47,394 nt of DNA. Source: Pedobacter rhizosphaerae (GTDB lineage: Bacteria; Bacteroidota; Bacteroidia; Sphingobacteriales; Sphingobacteriaceae). Position 1 is the stretch's first letter; every line of letters begins with the position of its first letter. This document shows, in pieces, positions 34,701-43,261 of the stretch. The stretch lies in the NCBI RefSeq assembly GCF_900111155.1, contig NZ_FOGG01000009.1, positions 1-47,394 on the forward strand, in the 5' to 3' direction. A model generated the notes under the pieces. That model searched no databases. It was not told the origin of the DNA and saw only the letters and a program-made list of their open reading frames with translations. A program made the translations under genes and the position numbers.

Positions 34701-35142
34701 AAGGGGAAATCGGTATATGAAAAAGATATGAGGATTTGGTAGTGAGGGAAATTTTCGCCCTTTTATCACTTCCAGGAATGGGGAATTTTTATTCTGGACC
34801 ACAAAGTATGATGCTCCCCGCATAGAATTAAACGTTGGCTGCTGGCGGGTAAAGCCATGTTATTAATTCTCTACTGGTTGGTTTCCCCACCAATGCTGTT
34901 AAATTAAGGAGAAAACAAAAATGGATTGTCAATCCTGAGCCTGTCGAAGGACAATACATTTTTGTTTTCGACTGATCAAGAAGGTCTTCGACAGGCTCAA
35001 CGTGACAATTTCTCTACTGGTTGGTGTCCCCACCTACCAGTCCTCCAATTATCTTTTGCAAACTTCTCCATTTCGGTTGGTGGGCACAACACCCGTATTA
35101 TTAAGTTAAGCTAAATTTTGTCAGTCTGAGCATTGTAACTCA
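34701..35142. repeat. Gene-free spacer with dispersed hairpin repeats
   Basis: CTACTGGTTGGTTTCCCCACC (34871-34891) and a near-copy at 35014-35034 belong to a repeat with a third copy at 47196. GAGCCTGTCGAAG (34937-34949) is perfectly inverted at 34986-34998, a 13-bp arm known to recur as a dispersed intergenic hairpin in many genomes. No gene is supported. Confidence 0.65.
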
Positions 35143-36273
35143 TTACGCCAGTTGTAACTCCGCTTTTAGTTCAGCAATAAAATGGTCGATCTGTTCTATG
35201 CTAACATTAGGCATACAAATTAAATGAGAGATATCGTCCTCTACCGCCAATTGCCATTTTTTACTCAACTGTTCTGGTAGAGCAGGAATCACAACCGTTA
35301 TAGAATCTGTATTTTTCCAGGCCTCTATTCCGATCTCCCTGAGCCTTTCGGTGGTGTATTGCGCAACATTTAGGCTATGTTCGGCTCTTTTTTTGAGGCC
35401 TTCGATTCCCAGTGTCTTTATGGCGTACCATAAGAATAAGGGGCTGTGTCCGTTCCTTGATCCGGTAATGGTGGTGTCTAAGCTTCCAATGTAGGATACT
35501 GCGCGCGCGATTCTATCTCTGTTAGCCTTTTTTACAACTACAACTCCGCTGGGGATTGGAGAGCCCAGGAATTTGTGACCACTGATGGCAATACTGTCAC
35601 AGCCATCCTCAAAATCAAACGATGGTTTAGGGTTTAAAAGTGCGCTGTAAGTTCCTGAAAGTGCTGCATCGGCATGTATATAGTAGCTCTTAATGGCCGA
35701 GTTCCTGATGATCGTTTTTATTTTGGAAACATCGTCCCTGGCTTCGGTCATGGTAGTACCTATGTTAGCGAGTACAATCACCGGAAGATGACGATTCATA
35801 CCAATGTTATGGTCCAGGTCGCTATAGTCTATTTCTCCTTTTTTGTCTGTCTTGATCACAATGCCAGACATATTTAACAGGTGGAGGTTTTTTTGCACAC
35901 TGTAATGTGTTGCTTCCGAGTAATAAACCATGGCCTTTGGATGAAGCTCACGGGCAAGATAAAGTGCATAAAGATTTCCTTCAGAACCTCCATTGGTAAC
36001 ATAACCCCACCAATTTTCTTTTGGCGCACGAAAAAGTGCTGCAAAGAAAGCAACAACCTCCTTTTCCTGTTCACGCGAGTCGACTCCATATGTCGATTTT
36101 ACAAAAGGGTCGCCCAGATTGTTCATTGGGTATTTGAGGAATTCTATCAATGCTTCGATGTTAAAATCTTTCGATACCGGATAGCCAAGAAAAGAATCTG
36201 TTTTTGCTTTGATGTTTTTCAGGAGATTGTTGAGTTCTTCCTGGCTTTTATCATCTAAAAGTATACTGTTCAT
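35143..36273 (-). CDS. hdc: PLP-dependent histidine decarboxylase
   Basis: A 376-residue group II decarboxylase close to the bacterial PLP-type histidine decarboxylases. The PLP lysine is K234 in SISGHKFLGSPIPSGVVVVKK, with H200 and D202 (YIHADAALSG) binding the cofactor. Conserved stretches WWGYVTNGGSEGNLYALYLAREL near 88-110, YYSEATHYSV and SRNGHSPLFLWYAIKTLG agree with the family. It would produce histamine and CO2. No antiporter or siderophore gene cluster is adjacent, so its role is open; substrates other than His are possible. It is followed by a repeat-rich gap and appears monocistronic. Confidence 0.85.
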   Translation of the reverse strand: MNSILLDDKSQEELNNLLKNIKAKTDSFLGYPVSKDFNIEALIEFLKYPMNNLGDPFVKSTYGVDSREQEKEVVAFFAALFRAPKENWWGYVTNGGSEGNLYALYLARELHPKAMVYYSEATHYSVQKNLHLLNMSGIVIKTDKKGEIDYSDLDHNIGMNRHLPVIVLANIGTTMTEARDDVSKIKTIIRNSAIKSYYIHADAALSGTYSALLNPKPSFDFEDGCDSIAISGHKFLGSPIPSGVVVVKKANRDRIARAVSYIGSLDTTITGSRNGHSPLFLWYAIKTLGIEGLKKRAEHSLNVAQYTTERLREIGIEAWKNTDSITVVIPALPEQLSKKWQLAVEDDISHLICMPNVSIEQIDHFIAELKAELQLA

Positions 36274-36600
36274 TTGCTGTTGTTTGTGGAAGTAAAAATA
36301 GAAAAAACAGTATAATATTCTATTTTTTAGTGTTAATTGTTTATGTTATTCTTTTTAATTTTATTTTATTTGTATTAAATTTTGTTTGAGTTATTGATAT
36401 CATTTGTTATCCATATTTTATTTTGACTTGCAAAAGTTCATGAACCATATTTAATGGCATTTAATAACGACTACCCGCTTTGAAAGGTGTAAGTTTTCAG
36501 ATCACCGATTTGCTGGAGCAGTAAGTTTGGAATGGATTTGAATTTACCGAGGCCTGGAAAATATTCAGCCTGCAGAAAATTTCCACACTTTAAAAAAATA
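36274..36600. other. Gene-free region upstream of the histidine decarboxylase gene
   Basis: Very AT-rich sequence. A poor-composition plus-strand frame (36532-36789) crosses into the small RNA locus and is not a credible gene. A TATTTTTA box near the hdc start may be a weak -7 element. Confidence 0.45.
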
Positions 36601-36603
36601 GTT

Positions 36604-36632
36604 TTGAGATCTGATGCTAAAATATATCTTTG
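36604..36632 (+). promoter_or_regulatory. Promoter of a probable small RNA
   Basis: TTG (36604-36606), 18 nt, TATCTTTG (36625-36632) matches the Bacteroidota consensus; transcription would start near 36637-36640. Confidence 0.7.
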
Positions 36633-36636
36633 CAGA

Positions 36637-36731
36637 GCAGGAGGTGAGAGCCCTGCATCACAATCATTATTGATTGAGAGCGTTAATTTAGATATAAGGC
36701 TGCAATGGGATCATTGTAGCCTTATTTTTTT
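36637..36731 (+). ncRNA. Probable structured small RNA of about 90 nt
   Basis: Between a good promoter and a strong terminator lie three hairpins: GCAGG/CCTGC (36637-36641 with 36652-36656), CAATCA/TGATTG (36661-36666 with 36671-36676) and a 14-bp terminator stem ATAAGGCTGCAATG (36694-36707) with its partner (36712-36725, one G-U) plus seven U. No gene follows on this strand; the next gene is convergent, so this is not a leader. The loop side of hairpin 1 holds AGGAGGTGA (36639-36647), a perfect complement to the 16S 3' end, which is rare in this phylum. A tiny ORF with three His codons (GTG 36644 to TGA 36673) overlaps it. No known RNA family recognised. Confidence 0.65.
36694..36731 (+). 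terminator. Intrinsic terminator of the small RNA
   Basis: A 14-bp stem with GGAT loop followed by TTTTTTT. The minus strand lacks a U-tract, so it works on the plus strand only. Confidence 0.88.
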
Positions 36732-36847
36732 AAATTTTTATGTTATTGGAATAAAAGCCAACTGTAATCGGATAGCTGTTAATGCTTGATTAAACAAAAA
36801 AGGCAATCCGTAAAACAGATCGCCCTAGCTAAAAGGATAATTTCTTT

Positions 36848-37438
36848 TTATTTGCTTAATAACGATAGTGCATTTTCAGCGCTGAAAGTAGTTTTAGTAT
36901 TGGCCGCAGTAAATTTATCCATGGTAAGCTTTTGTCCGTTGCCCATTACCAACATGTGATCAACAGTTGATCCGCTCAAGTTCATGTCTGCTTTATCTTC
37001 GATAACAGTATACAGTCCTTCTGTATTGGAGTGAAGATTAAGGGAAGCGTTGTCGCTTAAGAATACCTGAAGATATTTAGTGTTAAGTTGTCCTTGTGTT
37101 TTCACTTTTGCATTATCCATTGCATGAATTCTGTAAAGATCGGTTACGTAAACCGTGATTTTTGCAGGAGCGTTTTCTACAGAAGTAATCTCCAGACCAT
37201 CGCCGTTTTGAATCACTTTAACTTGTCCACTGTTTTCATCAGCGTAGCTGATTCCGGTATGTTTTCCCTGCACAATGGTTAGCTCAACATTTCCCTTTAC
37301 CTTGATGCGTTTAAAGCTTAATGCTTTTTTAGCATGAACAGGTTTCACGTTTTCAGTTGCGGTAGCTGATAATACTGCCGAAGTAGATAATACTAATGCT
37401 AAAGAAGAAGCGAATAATGTTTTGAATAAAGTTTTCAT
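36848..37438 (-). CDS. GIN-domain (DUF2807) exported protein
   Basis: A 196-residue protein with a signal peptide (about 1-26) and a beta-helical head domain of the DUF2807/GIN type: FKRIKVKGNVELTIVQGK near 42-59, GDGLEITS, then repeated short strands with Asn/Ser turns (DNAKVKTQGQL, DNASLNLHS, KADMNLSGS). Such proteins are frequent and envelope-located in Bacteroidota, without a known activity. It is monocistronic, convergent with the small RNA. Confidence 0.85.
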   Translation of the reverse strand: MKTLFKTLFASSLALVLSTSAVLSATATENVKPVHAKKALSFKRIKVKGNVELTIVQGKHTGISYADENSGQVKVIQNGDGLEITSVENAPAKITVYVTDLYRIHAMDNAKVKTQGQLNTKYLQVFLSDNASLNLHSNTEGLYTVIEDKADMNLSGSTVDHMLVMGNGQKLTMDKFTAANTKTTFSAENALSLLSK

Positions 37439-37594
37439 ATGCTTTGAGGTTTAATTTTTATAATTTTTTTTAATTGATTGTTCTGGTAATAAGACGTGCG
37501 TAAAGTGGAAACGTTTCAACGCAAACTGCAGCATTATACCAGCCCCGAAAGCTAATCGACGAACGCCGTAAATTCAAAGACGAAAAGGAAAGAC
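37439..37594. other. Upstream region of the GIN-domain gene
   Basis: Promoter-bearing spacer with a run of T's; a minus-strand 80-codon frame here runs into the tandem repeats and is not a gene. Confidence 0.45.
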
Positions 37595-38008
37595 AAAAAA
37601 ATATTAACCATATAAACCACATAAGAAAAAATAAGCTAATCTTTCTGTGGTAGATCGTTAATTCCTTAGACCTTAATGTCCTTATATGGCTTACATGGTG
37701 AGAAATCAACATCAGAGTTTATAATTTTCAATAAGGCGAGAAAAAAATATTAACCATATAAGCCACATAAGAAAAAATAAGCTAATCTCTCAGGGGCAAA
37801 AAAATAATTATTTAAACTTTAATGCCCTTATATGGCTTACATGGTAAAGAAAACCACATCAGAGTTCATTATTTTCAATAAGGCGAGAAAAAAATATTAA
37901 CCATATAAGCCACATAAGAAAAAATAAGCTAATCTCTCAGGGACAAAAAAATAATTATTTAAGCTTTAATGTCCTTATATGGCTTACATGGTAAGAAATC
38001 AACATCAT
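37595..38008. repeat. Three tandem 147-bp units, each bounded by inverted repeats
   Basis: Units start at 37595, 37741 and 37888 (period 146-147). Each begins with AAAAAAATATTAACCATATA and ends near CTTATATGGCTTACATGGT. Within a unit, ACCATATAAGCCACATAAG (37753-37771 in unit 2) is nearly the reverse complement of CTTATATGGCTTACATGGT (37828-37846), so every unit can fold into a long hairpin. No coding frame is preserved across units. Confidence 0.85.
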
Positions 38009-38014
38009 CCAGTT

Positions 38015-38110
38015 TTATTTGCTAACGATAACTTTTGCCTTTTCAACGAGTCTTTTTGTCATTTCGGTGGATTGTAAATGGTCTCCTAATGCCTGAGCAC
38101 TAGATTTACA
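38015..38110 (-). pseudogene. Possible C-terminal gene remnant
   Basis: A minus-strand frame without a start reads (C)KSSAQALGDHLQSTEMTKR... and ends VEKAKVIVSK at the stop 38015-38017. It has protein-like composition unlike the surrounding repeats and is cut off upstream by an in-frame TGA. It may be the tail of a decayed gene; it could be chance. Confidence 0.3.
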
Positions 38111-38145
38111 TCATTAAATAAAAAGAACCTTAAATTATCAATAAC

Positions 38146-38703
38146 ATGGAAATTCAACAAACACCCGAAAATGCATTATCTCACTCTACAGTAACTGCGA
38201 TTATTAATGCGCCAATAGAAAAAGTAAACATTGCCGACTGGCTTTTAAATTTGCCAGATGCAGAATATCAACGTTGCTCTACACAACACATTGGTGCAGC
38301 TATAAGCAGTACCTTTGATGGCCAGCCAGTATCTTTAAATGTCGAAACCATCGGCGACGCGCTGATGGTGCAGCATTACGTTGCAGATGTTCACCGTCCA
38401 GACTATTGCCGTATGTTATCTATTTCAGACTCTATCACCAAGGGAGGTCGTACTAAGGTTCAGGTTTTATGGGAGCTTAAAGCAACCAAAATTGATGAGC
38501 ATACCACGCTTTATACCAATGAGATCCACGCTACAGCTACCCCCGAGATGTTCGAATATATTAAAGCTAATGGGGTTAACCTTAAAGACGCTGCTGCAGC
38601 AAGACAAGCTGCTTCTGATGCACACAACCATGAGGAGACGCCTAACTTTGCAAAAAGTATCGAAAATAAAGCTTTGACTGGCCTATACAACCAACCATTT
38701 TAA
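38146..38703 (+). CDS. Unidentified cytosolic protein
   Basis: A 185-residue protein with no signal peptide or membrane helix. I do not recognise its family. The order of alternating strands (STVTAIINAPIEKVNIADWLLNLP, VSLNVETIGDALMVQHYVADV, TKVQVLWELKATKIDEHTTLYTNEIHATATPEMFEYIK) resembles a START/SRPBCC-type fold, which binds hydrophobic ligands; this is a guess from pattern only. The C-terminus is Ala/His-rich and charged. Lipocalin-like and quinone oxidoreductase genes follow at 67 and 12 bases, so the three probably form one transcript concerned with small hydrophobic molecules. Confidence 0.75.
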   Translation: MEIQQTPENALSHSTVTAIINAPIEKVNIADWLLNLPDAEYQRCSTQHIGAAISSTFDGQPVSLNVETIGDALMVQHYVADVHRPDYCRMLSISDSITKGGRTKVQVLWELKATKIDEHTTLYTNEIHATATPEMFEYIKANGVNLKDAAAARQAASDAHNHEETPNFAKSIENKALTGLYNQPF

Positions 38704-38770
38704 CCCTGTTTATACCTCATTGAAGTAAGCGTGATTGTATTGCGCTTACTTTTTTATTTAACTAATTTTT

Positions 38771-39238
38771 ATGAAAGCAAGCTTATTTAATCAGCTTATT
38801 GGATCCTGGACTTTAGTGGATCTGATTGAGGTTCCTGTAGATGGTGGGAAAATTACTCATCCAATGGGGCCAGAGCCTAAAGGATTGATCATTTATAACG
38901 CGGATGGTTTTATGTCTGCGCAGATCATGAATCCGGACAGAAAGAACTTTGTTAAGGAACATTACACTGGAGCTACGCCCGAAGAATATACGCAGGAAGC
39001 TTCTACCTATCTGGCCTATTCGGGGCCATTTGAAGTAGATGAGATGAAACAAACTTTAAGCCACACCATGTATGTATCTCTTTTTCCAAACTGGACGGGT
39101 CAAACACAAAACCGGATTGTTCAATTTAAGGACGGATTATTGCTTCTGGAAAGCGGGAAGTCATTTATTTCGAACGGTTTGAGGGTAATCCATAAACTCA
39201 GCTGGAAGCGTGTGGGGCAATCAAATGTTAAATTTTAA
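38771..39238 (+). CDS. Lipocalin-like domain protein
   Basis: A 155-residue protein of the lipocalin-like (DUF1348-neighbour) type. LIGSWTLVDLIEVPVDGGKITHPMGPEPKGLIIYNADGFMSAQIM matches the family opening (GTW..., G.L.Y...G.M...). It then has YLAYSGPFEVDE and a final strand. It has no signal peptide. Ligand unknown. It lies 12 bases before the quinone oxidoreductase pseudogene. Confidence 0.88.
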   Translation: MKASLFNQLIGSWTLVDLIEVPVDGGKITHPMGPEPKGLIIYNADGFMSAQIMNPDRKNFVKEHYTGATPEEYTQEASTYLAYSGPFEVDEMKQTLSHTMYVSLFPNWTGQTQNRIVQFKDGLLLLESGKSFISNGLRVIHKLSWKRVGQSNVKF

Positions 39239-39250
39239 TTTTTTAAGAAG

Positions 39251-40218
39251 ATGAAAGCAGTAGTAATCACACATTTCGGCAGTGCCGAGGTGCTGCAAGA
39301 GCGGGAGTATCCAAGACCTAAAATTGAGGGAGATCAGGTACTTATAGCCGTTAAGGCTGCGGGCCTCAACCGGTCTGATGTTTTTCAACGTGAAGGTAAT
39401 TATGCAGCACCGGCTGGTGTTCCGGCAGACATCCCTGGATTGGAGGTTTCTGGTATCATTGCCGAATGCGGTCCTGAGGTAAAGGATTTCCAAATAGGGG
39501 ATGAGGTATGTGCGCTTCTGGCGGGTGGTGGTTATGCCGAATATGTGGCTGTACGTGAAGCCAGTGTTTGCCAATTCCTTCAGGATTGAATTTTGCAGAG
39601 GCTGCAAGTTTACCAGAAACAATATATACCGTTTGGTCGAATGTTTTCCAAAGAGGAATGCTTAAGCCTGGAGAGCGGCTTTTGGTTCATGGTGGAAGTA
39701 GTGGTATTGGAATTACGGCTATTCAATTGGCACATGCCTTAGGTTCTTCAGTAGTGGTAACTGTTGGCGCTAACGAGAAAGGGGAGAACTGTATTGAACT
39801 GGGTGCTGATTTATATATTAATTACAAGAAACAGGATTTTGAGCTCGAACTGCAAGAAGAAGGTGTTGATGTGATTTTGGATATGGTAGGTGGAGCATAT
39901 TTGAGCAAGAACATCAATATATTAAGGCCTGAAGGACGATTGGTTCATATCAATGCCATAGATGTTAGTAGTGTAGGCCTTGATATCTGGAAAGTCATGA
40001 TTAAGCGACTAACCATAACCGGCAGTACACTCAGGAGCAGAGATTATGCTTTTAAGAAGCATTTATCTGCAGAGGTTAAGAGATATGTTTGGCCTTTAAT
40101 CGAAGCTAAAAAGTTTAAACCTGTAATTTTTCAAACTTTTGCTTTTTCTGAAGCTGCCGCAGCCCATCGTCTACTTGAGCAGAACAAACACACAGGTAAG
40201 ATCGTGTTGGTACGTTAA
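39251..40218 (+). pseudogene. NAD(P)H:quinone oxidoreductase (MDR family), frameshifted
   Basis: Two frames make up one ~322-residue zinc-independent medium-chain dehydrogenase. Frame 1 (39251-39589) covers the GroES-like domain (MKAVVITHFGSAEVLQ..., GLNRSDVFQREGNY) and frame 2 (39568-40218) the NAD(P)-binding domain (LLVHGGSSGIGITAIQLAH, near-C-terminal GKIVLVR). They join at TTT in AGTGTTTGCC (39567-39569). One extra T would give ...SVLPIPSGLNF..., the expected sequence, so a one-base deletion in a T run explains the break. It may be a real mutation or a homopolymer sequencing error. Confidence 0.85.
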
Positions 40219-40438
40219 GTAAGGATATAAGATGGATTGATGTAAGACGGAATTCATGGGCGATATCCTAGCCATCTTCCATTTTTACATTTTCCATCAA
40301 AGGAATTTGGTTTTTATGTGAGCCCTTTAGATGTATGATGGATTGATGTAAGATGGACTTGATAGGCGATATGCAAACCATCGTCCATTTTTACATTTTA
40401 CATTAAAGGGATTTGGTTTTTTATGTGCGCGCTTTGCG
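40219..40438. repeat. Two direct repeats of about 106 bp
   Basis: GATGGATTGATGTAAGA starts at 40231 and 40337, each followed by GGCGATAT, a CATC(T/G)TCCATTTTTACATTT block and AAAGG.ATTTGGTTTTTATGTG. TGTAAGATGGA and TCCATTTTTACA can pair within each unit. No gene. Confidence 0.7.
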
Positions 40439-41095
40439 TTACATCTTTAATAATGTTTTTATTCCACTAAAGGCAATTTGGAGGCCTACGCAGAAAATCA
40501 GGAAAGAACTCATTTGGTTAATTATAATTTCACCCTTTTTTCCCAGGTAATTTAATATTGATCCTGTATTGAGGTAAAATATATAAATTAATACACACAT
40601 GATCAGGATTGAAATAAAAATAGCCAGGGTGTTTACCATGTAGCCATTAAAATCTATTCCGGCACTATGTGCACTCAAGGTGAACAATACCGACATTGTT
40701 CCTGGCCCGGTAGTAATTGGGAAAGAAATTGGGTAGAATAATTTGTTTTCCAGCGAAGTGTCTTTGTTGCTCACCTCACTCATTTTGATTTTATCCTGCG
40801 ATTGCTCTTGCTTGCTTAACAACTCCCAACCCATCTTACAGATCATGATTCCTCCGGCCAATTGTATATTTGGAATAGAAAGACCGAAGAGTTCAAGGAT
40901 ATATCGGCCGGAAAAAAGAGAAACCGAACAAATAGAGAATGCATAGAATACTACTTTTTTAACCGCGTTTCTTTTTTCTTCCCTATCTAATCCCTTAAAG
41001 TAATGTTCGATTATAAAAGCAGACCCCAGTGGGTTAACTACTGGAAACAGGGCAATTAATCCTATAAATAGTAAATGGATAAAATCGTTTGACAT
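40439..41095 (-). CDS. MarC family inner-membrane protein
   Basis: A 218-residue six-helix membrane protein of the MarC/UPF0056 family (LIALFPVVNPLGSAFIIEHYF near 15-35; PISFPITTGPGTMSVLFTLSAH near 121-142). The PVVNPLGS and PITTGPG signatures in the two halves are typical. Despite the name, the family has no demonstrated transport function. Single gene. Confidence 0.92.
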   Translation of the reverse strand: MSNDFIHLLFIGLIALFPVVNPLGSAFIIEHYFKGLDREEKRNAVKKVVFYAFSICSVSLFSGRYILELFGLSIPNIQLAGGIMICKMGWELLSKQEQSQDKIKMSEVSNKDTSLENKLFYPISFPITTGPGTMSVLFTLSAHSAGIDFNGYMVNTLAIFISILIMCVLIYIFYLNTGSILNYLGKKGEIIINQMSSFLIFCVGLQIAFSGIKTLLKM

Positions 41096-41253
41096 GTTGG
41101 GGGTAAGTTTGTTTATTGATTGAATTCCTAATAGTCTGTGAGTATAGTACCTGGCAAGAAACTATCAGCATGGTGGTGATAGCATCAAAAAGACTATCGA
41201 TTTTATTCTGGTTACTCATTTAAGGGGGGTGGATTTATGCCAGCCTTTTTTTA

Positions 41254-41451
41254 TTATAGCAGTCGCAACCTTGATTTAGTTGGAACGACTTTTACATGGT
41301 CCTGATCTTTATTTTTGAGGTTATCGTGATCATTGTAAAACTCGATGGAAAAAATTTGTATGCCGAGCGTAATTACAAGTAGAATAACCACTCCGCAAAG
41401 CGTATTAATTAATAAATCCAATATAGTTTTTTGACGAAGTTCTTTTTTCAT
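41254..41451 (-). CDS. Small single-helix membrane protein
   Basis: A 65-residue ORF from ATG 41451: MKKELRQKTILDLLINTLCG, then one transmembrane segment (about 15-34) and a charged tail rich in Asp, Lys and Arg. The open frame continues 33 codons upstream, but that stretch has no good start context. It lies after the ECF sigma factor gene on the same strand, so it could be co-transcribed; a role as an anti-sigma factor is not supported by sequence. Confidence 0.5.
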   Translation of the reverse strand: MKKELRQKTILDLLINTLCGVVILLVITLGIQIFSIEFYNDHDNLKNKDQDHVKVVPTKSRLRLL

Positions 41452-41596
41452 AGTTGTTATTTTATGATTTAAAAATAGGCGTAAAGGATAAATATCTTTG
41501 TTCTGTTTCGTTAAAGTGGCAATATTGATCGGTGAATTGGGGATTTGCAATAAATGTTCTTCAACTGATCTTTATTGGAAGCGCAATTGAATCAGC

Positions 41597-42112
41597 TTAG
41601 GTCAATTCATAGCCCCTCAATTCGGAAAGTGTTTGCCTTAGCATTTTCTTAGCAGAATGAATCCTGGTTTTTACTGTTCCGATAGGGATGTTGTAAAGTG
41701 CTGCAAGCTCTTTGTAACTGTGTCCTTCAAAATGTAAAATGAATGGTTCTGATAAGCTTTTGGGAAGGTTGGAGAGCGCCTTACGAATCTCGTCGTTAGC
41801 CATTTTTCCTATCGCCAGGTTGGAAGCCACATTTTCCTGTTTGAGCAGATTCAGCTCTGAATGGTCAACAAAGCTCATTTTTTTACTGGCCATATTGTTA
41901 CATTTATTAAGAAAGGTATTTTTCATTATGGTGAAAAGCCATCCGCTCAGGTTGGTACCCTCTGTATAGGTTGCTAGATATTTGAATGCCTTTAGAAAAG
42001 TATCCTGCACCAGATCATTCGCATCTTCGTGGTTTCCTGTAAACCTAATGGCATGGGCCATAAGTATTTCGGACTGATTTTCTATTCCTAAACTGATTTT
42101 GTTTGAGATCAT
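41597..42112 (-). CDS. ECF-type RNA polymerase sigma factor
   Basis: A 171-residue sigma-70 family member. Region 2 (about 15-75) contains DANDLVQDTFLKAFKYLATY and NLSGWLFTIMKNTFLN; region 4 (about 110-160) contains NLPKSLSEPFILHFEGHSYKELAALYNIPIGTVKTRIHSAKKML. No anti-sigma factor gene follows directly, although a small membrane ORF is 145 bases away. Targets unknown. Confidence 0.93.
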   Translation of the reverse strand: MISNKISLGIENQSEILMAHAIRFTGNHEDANDLVQDTFLKAFKYLATYTEGTNLSGWLFTIMKNTFLNKCNNMASKKMSFVDHSELNLLKQENVASNLAIGKMANDEIRKALSNLPKSLSEPFILHFEGHSYKELAALYNIPIGTVKTRIHSAKKMLRQTLSELRGYELT

Positions 42113-42255
42113 AATGGTTTGGTTTTAAGCTGAGCTTTGGTTTTCATCAGCCCTGGTTTATTTATCTTCAAAATTATTCTGATGGGCAGAAAATGGATAT
42201 CTAATTCGGTGAATTGGGGTTTGTTATCGTCGAAATTGAAAATATCGCAGCCGAG

Positions 42256-42303
42256 AAAAAAGATAAAAGTCCATGTTGATCATTAGTAGAGCACATGGAC
42301 TTT
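42256..42303 (-). terminator. Intrinsic terminator after the DsbA-like gene
   Basis: AAAGTCCATGT (42266-42276) is perfectly inverted at 42293-42303; on the minus strand the hairpin is followed by TTTTATCTTTTTT. It starts about 20 bases after the stop codon at 42325. Confidence 0.78.
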
Positions 42304-42324
42304 GTTAATTGATTATTACTGTGT

Positions 42325-42846
42325 TTAAATGGATTTTAAGTAGCTGAGAAAGGGTTCAAATTCCCAATCACCATCATATCTTTGTCCATTGATAAAGAAC
42401 GTTGGCGTACCATTTACGCCGGAGCGTATACCACTCTCAAAATCTGAAGAGATTCGGTTTTCAATATCCAGGTCGATCATGTCTTTTTTGAACTGAAGCA
42501 TATCTAATCCAAGTTTCGCTGCATAACGATCAAGGCTTGCCGGATAAAGTTGCTGTTGGTTTTCGTACAGCATATCGTGCATTTCCCAGAACTTTCCCTG
42601 TTTTGCTGCAGCTTCTGCAGCCCTGGCCGCATTCAGTGCATTTTCATGCATGTCTGATAAGGGGAAATTCCTAAATACAAGTCTTAACTTTTCTCCAAGT
42701 GCTTTTTGAATCTGTTTAATAATGGGATAAGCCATTCCACAATATGGACATTGATAATCGCCATATTCTACTATTTCCAATGGAGCCGATAGTGCGCCGG
42801 ATATGTGGTCTCTTTTTGCTGTTGGGATACTTAATTTACCTTCCAT
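42325..42846 (-). CDS. DsbA-like thioredoxin-fold protein
   Basis: A 173-residue protein with the redox motif C33-P-Y-C36 in YGDYQCPYCGMAYP, helical insertion and a cis-Pro in VNGTPTFFINGQ near 140. It lacks a signal peptide, so it is probably cytosolic, in contrast to secreted DsbA. It may act as a thiol oxidoreductase in stress response. Single gene. Confidence 0.9.
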   Translation of the reverse strand: MEGKLSIPTAKRDHISGALSAPLEIVEYGDYQCPYCGMAYPIIKQIQKALGEKLRLVFRNFPLSDMHENALNAARAAEAAAKQGKFWEMHDMLYENQQQLYPASLDRYAAKLGLDMLQFKKDMIDLDIENRISSDFESGIRSGVNGTPTFFINGQRYDGDWEFEPFLSYLKSI

Positions 42847-43261
42847 AATCTTTTAGTTTTATAGTTTTATTTCATACGATCATTGCTCTTATCTATCTGG
42901 GTCAGAAGAGTGGAGCAAGCAATTTATTCTGGCCGAATCAGCCTGTTATGCTCAGAAGCTTTTGGACTTCTTTAACCCTATCAGGTTGTTACCTTATTAT
43001 TGCCCTTGTTATTAAAACAAAATTATCCTTTGTGCAGGGTTTACCTGATCGTATTCGGTAGATGGGCAAAATCGATAGTTGGAATAGCTTTATTTCCTGT
43101 TTCATAGCACAATGAAGATTTGCACAACAGGAGATTATGCGCTTGGATAAGCTGGAAAATAAAATGGTCAAAAGCTTTAAAACTTCTGACCAATACTAAA
43201 TGGATGATGCAGTATTAAGCTGCTCCCTGTTGTGGTGAGTGGGGGTACTTGCTAATGAAAC
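42847..43261. other. Gene-free spacer upstream of the DsbA-like gene
   Basis: 415 bases with no convincing gene. A small hairpin AGAAG...CTTCT with a short T run lies near 42955-42975. I see no repeat family here. Confidence 0.5.

Noticed and set aside
36532..36789. 85-codon plus-strand frame
   Set aside because: It runs through the promoter and terminator of the small RNA and has no family resemblance.
37470..37712. 80-codon minus-strand frame
   Set aside because: It enters the 147-bp repeat tract and the frame is not kept in the other units.
41034..41219. 61-codon minus-strand frame upstream of marC
   Set aside because: It overlaps the marC start in another frame and has no conserved pattern.
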